Position numbers and translations under genes: made by a program. Shown here one piece after another: positions 41,443 to 50,279 of a DNA stretch of 64,000 nucleotides. The stretch comes from Haloimpatiens sp. FM7315 (GTDB taxonomy: Bacteria > Bacillota > Clostridia > Clostridiales > Clostridiaceae). Below the pieces are notes generated by a model. The model saw only the letters and a list, made by a program, of their open reading frames with translations, was not told the origin of the DNA and ran no database searches. Where the stretch lies: contig JBGVUE010000001.1 in the NCBI GenBank assembly GCA_041861885.1, forward strand, positions 1,910,001-1,974,000, in the 5' to 3' direction. Each line of letters starts with the position of its first letter. Position 1 is the first letter of the stretch.

Positions 41443-41742
41443 TTAATAATCTCTTGTTTCATCCATAACTCTATAAACAGTACGTTCACTTGGAATATGG
41501 ACATTTTCAGGCTTTTTTAAAAGTAATGCTTGGTGCATGCGAATTCTACCGTAGGTATCATTATACTCATCTTCAGAATTGATTTTCATCATTTCTTCAG
41601 CAAGAACCTCATACTTCCAAGGTTTATCTTTGTTTACAAGATAATTATAGAAGCCTTGACGGCTAACTTTAAGCATCTTACAATAAAATGACATTTTACC
41701 CTTAGTTGTGCCGTCATCAGTCTTAATAGCTATAAATCTCAT
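41443..41742 (-). pseudogene. IS3-family OrfB, truncated
   Basis: First 95 residues of an IS150/IS3-type integrase-domain protein: MSFYCKMLKVSRQGFYNYL, YNDTYGRIRMHQALL and ERTVYRVMDE. A complete OrfB has about 270-290 residues with DDE; here all of it after the HTH-like part is lost at about 41452. Start overlaps the OrfA stop (ATGA), so coupled or frameshift translation was used when intact. Confidence 0.85.
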
Positions 41743-42074
41743 TCGCGAGTTTTTACTAACTTCTGACGGCGGTTGGCGAAAAAAGCGCTTGCTTCTTCAA
41801 GAAACTCATTTTCTTCTTTCAAACGTTTAATTTCTTTATTTTGCTCTTTAACCTGTTTTTTTAGAGTCATAAGCTCTTCTGTGATTGATAGAGCACTATC
41901 AGGAGTGTGTATTCCAATTCCTAAATCAAGTGTTCCTTCTTTGGCTGCCTTTACCCATCCATTTACAGTACTTGGGGCAACTCCTATTTCTTTAGCGGCC
42001 TTATTTATACCAATTTCTTTGGCTAGTTTAATCGCCTGAACTTTATAATCCTTACCATAACGCTTCTGTGCCAT
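41739..42074 (-). CDS. IS3-family transposase OrfA
   Basis: 111 residues from ATG 42074 with AAGGAGG upstream. HTH: AIKLAKEIGINKAAKEIGVAPSTVNGWVK, then a leucine-zipper-like coil ITEELMTLKKQVKEQNKEIKRL, both typical. It is intact but cannot mobilise without OrfB. The IS left end lies near 42140 with a TTGACA-type promoter just inside it. Confidence 0.88.
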   Translation of the reverse strand: MAQKRYGKDYKVQAIKLAKEIGINKAAKEIGVAPSTVNGWVKAAKEGTLDLGIGIHTPDSALSITEELMTLKKQVKEQNKEIKRLKEENEFLEEASAFFANRRQKLVKTRE

Positions 42075-42083
42075 AATAAGCAC

Positions 42084-42713
42084 CTCCTTATCCTCTTAAT
42101 TATATTTTGACTTATACGAGAATAAGGTGTCAACTTTATTTATACAACATCAGTTAAATTATTGAATAATTTCAAAATATAAAAAGAAAACTATCACAAC
42201 AGTTTTTATAATTTATGCGACAAATTTCTTGACAAACACAAGTGATAAACATTTACAACTACTAAAATACTGTGAGGAATATAGGAATCTATTTCAAGAA
42301 CAGTATTTTAGTGAGGGGGAAATTTTCTTGATAAAGGAGATAATTCTAAAGCGTAAAAATATTATACATTTATATAAGGACTACCTTAATGATTGTAAAA
42401 TTAGCATTATTATTCTTGGTATACTTAGAGGCTGTAAATATTTTTGTTAATTCAAATCTTTATTTTATCCAGGGTTATTTCTATCTTTTATTTTCCTACA
42501 GTAAATTAACTCTATCGTATCTATGCATTATGTTGACATTTTATTTGTATATACCTATAATTTTATTTGTAATACAAATAAGTACAGCTTTCCAACTTTT
42601 ATGACATAATTTTGAATATATAGACGCTAGAATTAAGTTGTCTTTAGTAACTTAATTATTGCGTTTTTTATTTTAATATACATATAAAAATACACTAAAG
42701 AAGGAGAAAATTT
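42084..42713 (+). other. Gap with no supported gene
   Basis: After the IS3 end the sequence is AT-rich. A 73-codon open frame at 42229-42450 (DKHLQLLKYCEEYRNLF...) starts with no clear ribosome-binding site and resembles no family I know; it may be a remnant. A short inverted repeat, TTAAGTT/AACTTAA at about 42634-42655, followed by a T-rich stretch, may terminate an older transcript upstream of the antiporter gene. Confidence 0.35.
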
Positions 42714-43697
42714 ATGGACTCAATATTACTTAACTACATTAATTCATTCCCTACTATAATCTTATTACTAATCATAGCTGTAACATTATACACTTTAGGA
42801 AAAGGTGCTGATATTCTTGTTGACAAAGCAGTTAGTTTATCCGTATCTTGGGGAATTCCAAAAGCAATTATTGGTGCAACTATTGTATCTTTAGGTACCA
42901 CTCTTCCAGAAGTTACTGTATCAGTTTTAGCAGCATTAAAAGGCAATCCCGATCTAGCTCTTGGAAATGCTATCGGCTCAATTATTGCAGATACTGGTCT
43001 TATTTTAGGAATTGCTTCAATAATAGGTACACTTCCAGTAGATAAAACAACTATTGATAGGCAAGGAAAAGTTCAAATAATGGCAGGCCTATTATTGTCT
43101 TTTGTATGTCTTCCCTTTTTCTTAGATGGAAACACTAGAATTGGAAAGATCCCTCAATGGGTTGGATGGATTTTTCTTGTACTTTTAGCAATGTATTTAT
43201 ATAAATCTTTTAAATGGGCAAGAAATTCTTCACCAGATAAAAACAGTGAATCGGAATCAGAGGCAGCTTTAACAGAAGAAGGCAAGCCTGTTCCCATTCA
43301 AATTGTAATGATGTTTATAGGAATAGTCATTGTAATAATTTCTTCTAAAATTCTTATACCCTGCGTTGAAGTAACAGCTGTAAGAGTAGGCATACCTCAA
43401 AGTATCATAGCTGCCACTTTAGTTGCCTTTGGTACAAGCCTTCCAGAACTTATAACTGCAATTACTGCTGTTAAAAAAGGTCACGGAGAGCTTGCTGTTG
43501 GAAATATCGTTGGTGCAGATGTTTTAAATGTTTTATTTGTAATTGGAAGCTCCGCAGCAGTTACAAAAGGAGGACTTATGGTTCCTTCAAATTTTTATAA
43601 GTTACAAATTCCAACAATGTTAATTATTTTATTATCTTTTAGATATTTTTCTAAAAACAAAGGTCATGTTATAAACAAAAAGAAGGTATACTTCTAA
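42714..43697 (+). CDS. Sodium/calcium exchanger family antiporter
   Basis: CaCA family member of 327 residues, 10 membrane segments. Both inverted alpha repeats are visible: GATIVSLGTTLPEVTVSV followed by GNAIGSIIADTGL, and AATLVAFGTSLPELITAI followed by GNIVGADVLNVL, with the acidic Glu of each TLPE/SLPE ion site. AAGGAGAAAA precedes ATG 42714. Exchanges Ca2+ (or another cation) for Na+ or H+ across the membrane. Intact. Confidence 0.93.
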   Translation: MDSILLNYINSFPTIILLLIIAVTLYTLGKGADILVDKAVSLSVSWGIPKAIIGATIVSLGTTLPEVTVSVLAALKGNPDLALGNAIGSIIADTGLILGIASIIGTLPVDKTTIDRQGKVQIMAGLLLSFVCLPFFLDGNTRIGKIPQWVGWIFLVLLAMYLYKSFKWARNSSPDKNSESESEAALTEEGKPVPIQIVMMFIGIVIVIISSKILIPCVEVTAVRVGIPQSIIAATLVAFGTSLPELITAITAVKKGHGELAVGNIVGADVLNVLFVIGSSAAVTKGGLMVPSNFYKLQIPTMLIILLSFRYFSKNKGHVINKKKVYF

Positions 43698-43756
43698 CTT
43701 TAATCTATGGAGTGTATATCCTTATATCCTATTTAGGTTAATTTATCTTGTAAGAA

Positions 43757-43797
43757 AAGGCTATTGATTAACATATTTTATTCTAATCAATAGCCTT
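43757..43797. terminator. Bidirectional terminator after antiporter gene
   Basis: Fourteen-base perfect arms (43757-43770, 43784-43797) around a 13-base loop. Confidence 0.8.
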
Positions 43798-43818
43798 GCT
43801 ATTTATATTTATAAAATC

Positions 43819-44150
43819 TTATTCTCTATCTTTTAGAACAATAGCAAGCATTACATTTTTTAATTCACCTACTAATAATTTGTTAATGATAAAATAGAGA
43901 ATTATAACCCTTACAAAAATACTTAAATATATTTTTCGTATTTCTCCCATTTTATATCCAAATATCTTAATTAATGAAATGCTAAAAGCAGATCTTTCTA
44001 TCATAACCTTCCTCATTAAACACATGATAATTGAAAATATTACAGCTGACACTATAATAAGCATAATAATCATTGGCATCATTATCCTATTATTGTTCCT
44101 ATGATTGCTGAAATTAAAGTTATAATTGAAGGTTTGGTATAAATGATGTC
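43819..44150 (-). pseudogene. FtsX-like ABC permease C-terminal relic
   Basis: MIERSAFSISLIKIFGYKMGEIRKIYLS is the loop and helix before the last segments of MacB/FtsX-type permeases (usually IxxRxxxIGxLKAxG). The frame just upstream reads ISAIIGTIIG then stops, so a frame change separates two pieces. About 100 of the roughly 800 residues remain. Confidence 0.6.
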
Positions 44151-44208
44151 AAACAGTTTTTATTTTCTTTTAAAATTTCTTTTGTATAGCTTTTAAGTTC
44201 ACCATTAC

Positions 44209-44418
44209 TTAGGAAGAAAAAATATATATTTTTTTATTGCATTTGGAATTTTATCTTTATTAGTATCATTAAATTTTAATAACATAACTTTTTCTACTCT
44301 ATTTGGAATATTATTCTTTTGTTGTTTTTGGAGTATAAAGGCAGTTTTAGAACAAGAAGAACGTGTTTTACAAGGAAGGTTCCCTAAAAACCCCAAAAGA
44401 ATATATAAAAAGCAATAA
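44209..44418 (+). pseudogene. DUF4491 protein, C-terminal fragment
   Basis: The plus strand reads without a stop FFIAFGILSLLVS, then SIKAVLEQEERVLQGRFPKNPKR. The WSI-EQEERVxxGxFPKNPKR end is the signature of DUF4491, a small two-to-three-helix membrane protein of about 95 residues. There is no start codon or N-terminal helix upstream, so it is truncated, next to the FtsX relic. Confidence 0.65.
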
Positions 44419-44488
44419 TAAAATAAATTAGAACTATAGATTTTATTTAATAAATATAGTAAAATAAATTCAGTAAATTTAAATTATA

Positions 44489-44532
44489 TAAGACAGTTCG
44501 TAACCATCCTGTCTATAAACAAAACTAGGGCT
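44489..44532 (+). ncRNA. preQ1-I riboswitch
   Basis: GACAGTTCGTAACCATCCTGTC forms the class I preQ1 stem (GACAG/CTGTC) and is followed by the A-rich ATAAACAAAACTAGGG tail that makes the pseudoknot. It lies 130 bases ahead of a queT-queF pair, the usual position. It probably switches off queuosine precursor uptake and synthesis. Confidence 0.88.
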
Positions 44533-44545
44533 TGTATGATATTTT

Positions 44546-44612
44546 AAGGTGCCTGGCGCCTTTTTTATATGTTCAAACTTTGTTTATAGAGCAGAAATGC
44601 TCTTTTTTGTTT
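44546..44612 (+). terminator. Two tandem terminators of the preQ1 leader
   Basis: The first hairpin is AAGGTGC-CTG-GCGCCTT (44546-44562) with a T6 run. The second is AGAGCA-GAAA-TGCTCT (44588-44603) with T6. Both lie between the aptamer and queT, so two intrinsic stop signals act in series. Confidence 0.75.
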
Positions 44613-44658
44613 TGTCTTTTTAAGTTAATTTTACAAATTTAAACAAGGAGGAATACAT

Positions 44659-45123
44659 ATGTCAAAAACTAAAAAAATAGCTATATCAGGGGTTTCAATT
44701 GCACTTTATATCATCCTTATGTATTTTACCCAAGGGGTTTCCTTTGGTCAATATCAAATACGACTAGCAACTTCATTCTATGCTCTTAGTTATATTTATC
44801 CATTTTTAATAATTCCTATGGCTATAGGTAACATGCTAAGTAACGTTCTTATGGGTGGACTTGGCGTTTTTGATATATTAGGAGGTTTTTTAGTGGGACT
44901 TATTACTACTACTAGCATATATTTTATTAAAAAAGTTAATTTAAAAGACTATTTTGTAGCTATTCCTATAATACTAGGTCCAGGTTTAATTGTACCTTTA
45001 TGGCTTTCATTTATACTTAATATGCCTTATAAAGTACTTGCCTTAAGCTTATGCATAGGACAAATTATCCCTGGAATAATAGGAATTTTACTTATTAAAC
45101 AATTAAAAAATAAACTATATTAA
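44659..45123 (+). CDS. queT: QueT family queuosine precursor transporter
   Basis: 154-residue membrane protein, five to six hydrophobic segments, S-component of an ECF-type transporter. The opening [21 protein letters not shown] and [18 protein letters not shown] match QueT. RBS AAGGAGGAAT lies 6-7 bases before ATG 44659. It is controlled by the preQ1 riboswitch and followed by the reductase gene with a 14-base gap. The ECF module itself would be encoded elsewhere. Confidence 0.88.
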   Translation: MSKTKKIAISGVSIALYIILMYFTQGVSFGQYQIRLATSFYALSYIYPFLIIPMAIGNMLSNVLMGGLGVFDILGGFLVGLITTTSIYFIKKVNLKDYFVAIPIILGPGLIVPLWLSFILNMPYKVLALSLCIGQIIPGIIGILLIKQLKNKLY

Positions 45124-45137
45124 AAGGAGATAATATA

Positions 45138-45635
45138 ATGCAAGGAAGAAAAGAAGAGGAACTAAATGGAGTAACATTACTTGGAAATCAAAACACAAAA
45201 TATAATTATGATTATAACCCAGAAGTTTTGGAAACATTTGAAAATAAACATAAGGATAACGATTATTTTGTAAAATTTAATTGTCCTGAATTCACAAGTC
45301 TATGTCCTAAAACTGGGCAACCAGACTTTGGGACTGTGTATATATCCTATATTCCAAGCAAACTTATGGTAGAAAGCAAATCCTTAAAACTATATCTTTT
45401 TAGTTTTAGAAATCATGGAGATTTTCATGAGGATTGTATGAATGTAATAATGAAAGATTTAATTAAACTTTTAGATCCTAAATATATTGAAGTACTTGGT
45501 AAATTTAAACCTCGTGGAGGAATTTCTATTGACCCCTATTGTAATTATGGTAAAAAAGGTACAAAGTGGGAAAACGTAGCCGAAACTAGATTATTTAATC
45601 ACGATATGTACCCTGAAAACATAGATAATAGATAA
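45138..45635 (+). CDS. queF: NADPH-dependent 7-cyano-7-deazaguanine reductase (QueF)
   Basis: Reduces preQ0 to preQ1 in queuosine synthesis. 165 residues, the short QueF type. [22 protein letters not shown] contains the active-site Cys (SLCPxTxQPD), and [21 protein letters not shown] is the QueF motif with the catalytic Asp/His region. Co-transcribed with queT. Confidence 0.95.
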   Translation: MQGRKEEELNGVTLLGNQNTKYNYDYNPEVLETFENKHKDNDYFVKFNCPEFTSLCPKTGQPDFGTVYISYIPSKLMVESKSLKLYLFSFRNHGDFHEDCMNVIMKDLIKLLDPKYIEVLGKFKPRGGISIDPYCNYGKKGTKWENVAETRLFNHDMYPENIDNR

Positions 45636-45745
45636 GTTACTTCAAAATTTACCTCTATGATTTAGCTACATATTTATTTTTATTATATTAAAAGTGTGGT
45701 ATACTAGGTTTATTTGTATAAATAAATTTTGAAAGGTAAATTATT

Positions 45746-46851
45746 ATGATGAAATTTAACGAATTAGGTCTTAGTAACAATTTAATAACTGCACTAAATA
45801 ATCAAAGAATTAATAAACCAACCCCAATACAAGAGCAAAGCATTCCCTATCTAATTCAGGGAAAAGACGTTATAGCACAAGCTAAAACAGGTACGGGAAA
45901 AACTCTTGCATTTTTACTTCCTATGTTTGAAAACATGTCCTCAAATATAGATGAAATTCAAGGCTTAATAGTAACACCAACTAGAGAGCTTGCAATACAA
46001 ATAACACAAGAAGCTGAAAAATTAAAAGAATTTAAAGATATAAATATACTAGCTGCCTATGGAGGTAAAGATATAGGATCTCAACTTAAAAAGCTGAAAA
46101 AAATATTCATCTTATAATTGCAACCCCAGGAAGACTTCTAGATCACATTAAAAGAAATACAATTAACCTTAAACATCTAAAAACATTAGTATTAGATGAA
46201 GCTGATCAACTTCTTCTTATGGGATTTAAAAATGAAATTCATGAAATTATAAGTTACACACCAAAAAGCCGTCAAACTTTGTGCTTTTCAGCAACAATGA
46301 ACTCTGAAGTTAAAAAACTTGCTTATAAAAACATGCAAGACCCAAAATTAATAACAATAGAAGAGGAAGAAAAAACTCTTGATAATATAAAGCAATTCGT
46401 AATAGAAACAACTGATAGAGAAAAACAATCTTCCTTATGCAAAGTTTTAGATAAAGAGAATCCCTTTATGGCTATTATATTTTGCAGAACTAAAAGAAGA
46501 GTGGATGACCTTGAAGAGGCTCTTTATAAAAAAGGCTATAACTGCAAAAAGCTTCATGGAAGTATGGCTCAGGCAAAACGTGAAAGGGTTATGAAATCTT
46601 TTAGAAAATTAGATATTCAATACTTAATAGCAACTGATGTAGCCGCAAGAGGGCTTGACATAACTGGAGTTACTCACGTTTTTAATTATGATATTCCAGA
46701 AAATGCAGAAAGTTATATACACCGTATAGGAAGAACTGGAAGAGCTGGAGAGAAGGGCTATACATTTTTATTTGCAGCCGATAAAGATATGCATACCTTA
46801 GACCAAATAGAAAAAGACATAAGAATGAACATTCCAAGAATTCATTTATAA
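45746..46851 (+). CDS. DEAD-box RNA helicase (one frame break)
   Basis: ATP-dependent RNA helicase core, 368 residues when the A7 run at 46097-46103 is given one more A. Motifs in order: Q motif (RINKPTPIQEQSIPYL), AQAKTGTGKT, PTRELAIQ, across the break ATPGRLLDH and VLDEADQLL, FSATM, then RRKTDVL-type HGSMAQ, ATDVAARGLDI and HRIGRTGRAG. There is no C-terminal extension, so it is a short, CshA/DbpA-like core without added RNA-binding domain. Confidence 0.9.
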
Positions 46852-46860
46852 TCAAAACTA

Positions 46861-46901
46861 TATAAGGTTGTTACACATATTTTTCATGTAACAACCTTAT
46901 A
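46861..46901. terminator. Bidirectional terminator
   Basis: Fifteen-base perfect arms (46861-46875 and 46887-46901) lie between the convergent helicase and radical SAM genes. Confidence 0.8.
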
Positions 46902-46916
46902 ATTATTTGTTTTTAA

Positions 46917-48039
46917 TTAAAAAATCAGTTCCCCTGGTTTATACCCTTTAGGTAGCTCGTCCTCAGTTAGAAATTTAAAACTTTCATCTCTTAATATTGG
47001 TAAAAATATTTCATAAGGTATTTTAGAAAACTCTAAAGCATAACTGCTAGCTCCAAACCATTTTCCTTCCTTACAACTTAAGTTTAAATCTCTAGCGAAT
47101 TTAGTATAATTGGAGCAATCATGAACTGCTAAATCCCATTTTTCGTCATCAGCTATTTTCATAAATTTCAAAGTAAGCTCTCTACTCCAAATTGGAGAAA
47201 TGTATCCCTGTCTAGAAATATACATATTCTCATCATAATAATTGCATATATTATTTTCATTTAAATGTAATTCTGCGCAATTTATAAAATCAAATCCTGT
47301 ATTTAAAATTGCTTCCTTTTTGTCAAAAATTCTTTAAAAAATTCAGGAGTCATTGGAGTTTCAATTCCTACATTTTTAATATATTTTTTTGCAATAGCCA
47401 TATTTTCAATAACTTTTGAGCTGCAATTTGAGCCTCCAAGGTTAAATCGTATCTCATCAAGACCTGCTTCACCTAATGCTTTTAAGTTCTCTTCTGTTGC
47501 TAATGTTCCATTAGTATATAGGTGCTGATAAACTTTTGCATCACTAAATTTCTTTACAATTTTATAATACTTTTCAATTTCCATAAACGGCTCTAGATAA
47601 ACATAGGCAACACCAGTAGGTTTCTTATGTATGGAAAGAAGCAAATCTATATCTTTTTCATAAAACTTTGTACCGCCAATTTCCCACATTCCTTCTCCAA
47701 TTGGAGGATTGCTGTCTAGTTCACCATAATTGTAGCAAAACTTACACTGAATATTACATTTGTTGGTTTTTCTTATTGGAGTTAACCCTGTGCCTAAAAG
47801 ACAAGAACGACATCCCTTTGCAAATTTATCTTCATTTCCAACAAAAAAGTTCTGTTTTGTAAATTCTTTAGTCCCTTAATTTCTGACATTAATTTTTCAT
47901 TTCTATAATCAATTGCCTCTTCAATTTGTGCAAAAGTAGCATAAATTATTTCTTGTTGTTTTGGCATAAGTTCCTGATCCTCAGGTAACATAGAAAAAAA
48001 CTCAAACCATTTCAATGCATCTTTTTTAGAAATTTTCAT
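46917..48039 (-). CDS. Radical SAM protein (two frame breaks)
   Basis: 374 residues when joined. Breaks are at A6 47843-47848 and A5 47335-47339 on the plus strand, each repaired by one T on the coding strand. Across the first break it reads VGNEDKFAKGCRSCLL, then TNKCNIQCKFCYNYGE, the CxxxCxxC iron-sulfur site of radical SAM enzymes. YLEPFMEIEKYY and LYTNGTLATEENLKAL resemble radical SAM domains of AmmeMemoRadiSam- or PflA-like proteins. The GCRSC before the cluster and an HDCSNY site later may hold extra metal ligands. The substrate is unknown. Confidence 0.83.
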
Positions 48040-48150
48040 ATATATCCTCCTATAGCAAATCTTTCTACAAGCCCCTATGTATGATTACTTATGATTTTTA
48101 GGCTCACCCGTTAATTATATCACTATTTTAATTAACTTATAATTATATTT

Positions 48151-49605
48151 TCAATTAATTTCTTTTACATATTTAAAAGTTACTCCCCTATCTTTCGATT
48201 CATATAAAGCTTTTGCTCCCCCATTATAATCTCCATCAGACCCTTGTCCAATTAAAATATTAATGGATTCCTCTTTTTTGTAAGGCATACTTGGAAAATC
48301 AAAGGGATTATACTTTGCACCATCCGTTGAGGTTACAGTAATTTTAGGGAAACTAACTATATTAAAAGATTTGCCCCCATCCTCTGTTCTGTACAATTCA
48401 GCTCTTGTTCCTCCACTATGAGATAAACATAAAAATCCAATTTTATCATTTAAAAAAACTATTCCTGCTGCAACCCCTAGCTTTCCTTTAAATGGGTCTT
48501 CATTTATAGTATTCCAAGAAGTCCCTCCATTGTAAGTAGATTCTAATGAGTATGCTCTGCTTCCTGCTACAGCTGCAACCACTTTTAGCTGGTATCCTAA
48601 TGAATTTGATAAATAAAACTGATTTTCTTCACTATTAGATTTTTTAATGTGCTCTTCACTATTAGTGTTTTTACAAGAAGCTTCTTTTTTAATATTATCT
48701 AATCCATCTTCTAAATTGTATCTAACTTTAGTATTTTTATCTTCTTTCCCTGGCACAAACACTGAAACAGTGTAACCTGTTATTTCAGAGGACAAATCAA
48801 TGTTTGTATTTGTTTTTCCTTTAGAATTAATATTAACTATGCCCTCTTTATTATATCCAAAACTTCTCTTACCACAGTAAAGAATACCATACTTCTTTTC
48901 ATTCCATTTGCTTACAGTATCTTTAAGGGGAATCACTTTCATTGTCTTTATTAATGGTTCTAATAATTTATCACTACTATAATTTGCATTTACATTGCCG
49001 TTTAAGTATACAATTATATTTTTATTCTTTTTATTGTCATAACTTATCAAATAACTTCTAAGTTTTCCTTTTTCATCTTTTCCATAAAGAAATGTATCAA
49101 AAGATATAATTTTTCCATTAGAATTAAAAATAAGTTTAAAACTGCTTGAAACATATAATTTTTGAGGCATATGAATCTTTTTATTAATATCCTCAAAAAT
49201 ACCATTGAACCCATCTTCATATATATTGTTATTTTCAAATTTCACATTTCTTTTATTCTTTAAATCTTCTATAAACCAAGAAAGTTTTCCATTATAATTT
49301 ATAGCACTATTGTATATTTTCCCCCCATAGAAACAGGTTATAATAACTATACCTATTAAAGCTACAAAATTAAATTTTGATTTTACATGGAAAGTCTTTC
49401 TTTTAATCATAACTATTAAAATTACACTTAAGATTAGCAAAAATAATATGCTTACGCCTAGTATAATTTCACTATTATTTATTCTTCCAAATTTACATAT
49501 AATATTTAATTCATAAAAAGCAAGCCAATATATTAGAATAAACATAGCCCAAAATATTTTTGAAAAAATTAATTGCTTTTTAGTAATTTCTTTATACTCT
49601 TTCAT
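48151..49605 (-). CDS. Membrane protein with BNR/Asp-box-like repeats
   Basis: 484 residues: three to four hydrophobic helices in residues 15-110, then an outer region. Residues about 360-480 contain YNGGTSWNT, TEDGGKSFNI and SKDRGVTFKYV, repeats of the S/T-x-D-x-G-x-T/S-W/F type found in sialidase and YCF48-like beta-propellers. These are structural repeats and do not prove hydrolase activity. Intact. Otherwise unknown. Confidence 0.6.
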   Translation of the reverse strand: MKEYKEITKKQLIFSKIFWAMFILIYWLAFYELNIICKFGRINNSEIILGVSILFLLILSVILIVMIKRKTFHVKSKFNFVALIGIVIITCFYGGKIYNSAINYNGKLSWFIEDLKNKRNVKFENNNIYEDGFNGIFEDINKKIHMPQKLYVSSSFKLIFNSNGKIISFDTFLYGKDEKGKLRSYLISYDNKKNKNIIVYLNGNVNANYSSDKLLEPLIKTMKVIPLKDTVSKWNEKKYGILYCGKRSFGYNKEGIVNINSKGKTNTNIDLSSEITGYTVSVFVPGKEDKNTKVRYNLEDGLDNIKKEASCKNTNSEEHIKKSNSEENQFYLSNSLGYQLKVVAAVAGSRAYSLESTYNGGTSWNTINEDPFKGKLGVAAGIVFLNDKIGFLCLSHSGGTRAELYRTEDGGKSFNIVSFPKITVTSTDGAKYNPFDFPSMPYKKEESINILIGQGSDGDYNGGAKALYESKDRGVTFKYVKEIN

Positions 49606-49674
49606 CTTAGATGCTCCTTATTTTCTACAAGCCTCTTTTACATGGCTTTTCCTTAGTCTTGGCATGACTTGTTT

Positions 49675-49720
49675 TATAAAAAGTCCACCCCCGGGTTTTT
49701 TTACTACTGGAGGTGGGCCA
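49675..49720 (-). terminator. Terminator after the dUTPase gene
   Basis: On the minus strand a CCACCTCC stem pairs with GGGGGTGG around an A-rich loop, followed by CTTTTTAT. It lies between the dUTPase stop and the BNR gene start. Confidence 0.65.
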
Positions 49721-49777
49721 AAAATTAATTATACTATTAAATCTAACCTTTTTATTTATTGATATATCAACTATTTT

Positions 49778-50215
49778 TTATTTATGCAATATACCAGTTG
49801 ATCCAAAACCACACTGGCCTCTACGAGTTTCTGTCAATTCAAAAACTTCTTCTACATCTAAAGATAAAATAGGTTTAATAACCATTTGAGCTATTTTCAT
49901 GCCTTCTTCTACTTTAAACTTTTTATCGCTAAGATTAATTAATATTACTCCTATTTCTCCTCTATACCCTTCATCTATTGTACCTGGGGTATTTAAAACT
50001 GTAATACCATTCTTTAAAGCTAAACCGCTTCTTGGTCTTATTTGCGCTTCTGTATTTTTAGGCAATTGAATTTTTATTCCCGTATGTATCAATTTCCTTT
50101 CCATAGGATTTATCGTAATCTCTTCTATTGAAAATAAATCCATTCCAGCATCATCTTCATGTGCTTTAAATGGCATTATGGCTTTTTCATTTGTTCTCTC
50201 TACTAATAATTTCAT
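49778..50215 (-). CDS. dut: dUTP diphosphatase
   Basis: Trimeric dUTPase, 145 residues: motif 1 AGMDLFS, motif 2 PRSGLALK, motif 3 [10 protein letters not shown], motif 5 [10 protein letters not shown]. It hydrolyses dUTP to dUMP and PPi. RBS AAGAAATGGAGAAAAATT is upstream of ATG 50215. Intact. Confidence 0.95.
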   Translation of the reverse strand: MKLLVERTNEKAIMPFKAHEDDAGMDLFSIEEITINPMERKLIHTGIKIQLPKNTEAQIRPRSGLALKNGITVLNTPGTIDEGYRGEIGVILINLSDKKFKVEEGMKIAQMVIKPILSLDVEEVFELTETRRGQCGFGSTGILHK

Positions 50216-50279
50216 TAATTTTTCTCCATTTCTTTTAAATTACTTTACAATAGAATTTATAAAACAAATTATTTAACTC

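Noticed and set aside
42389..42604. Hydrophobic 71-codon plus-strand frame
   Set aside because: No start signal, very AT-rich, and it overlaps another doubtful frame; AT-rich DNA produces such hydrophobic readings by chance.
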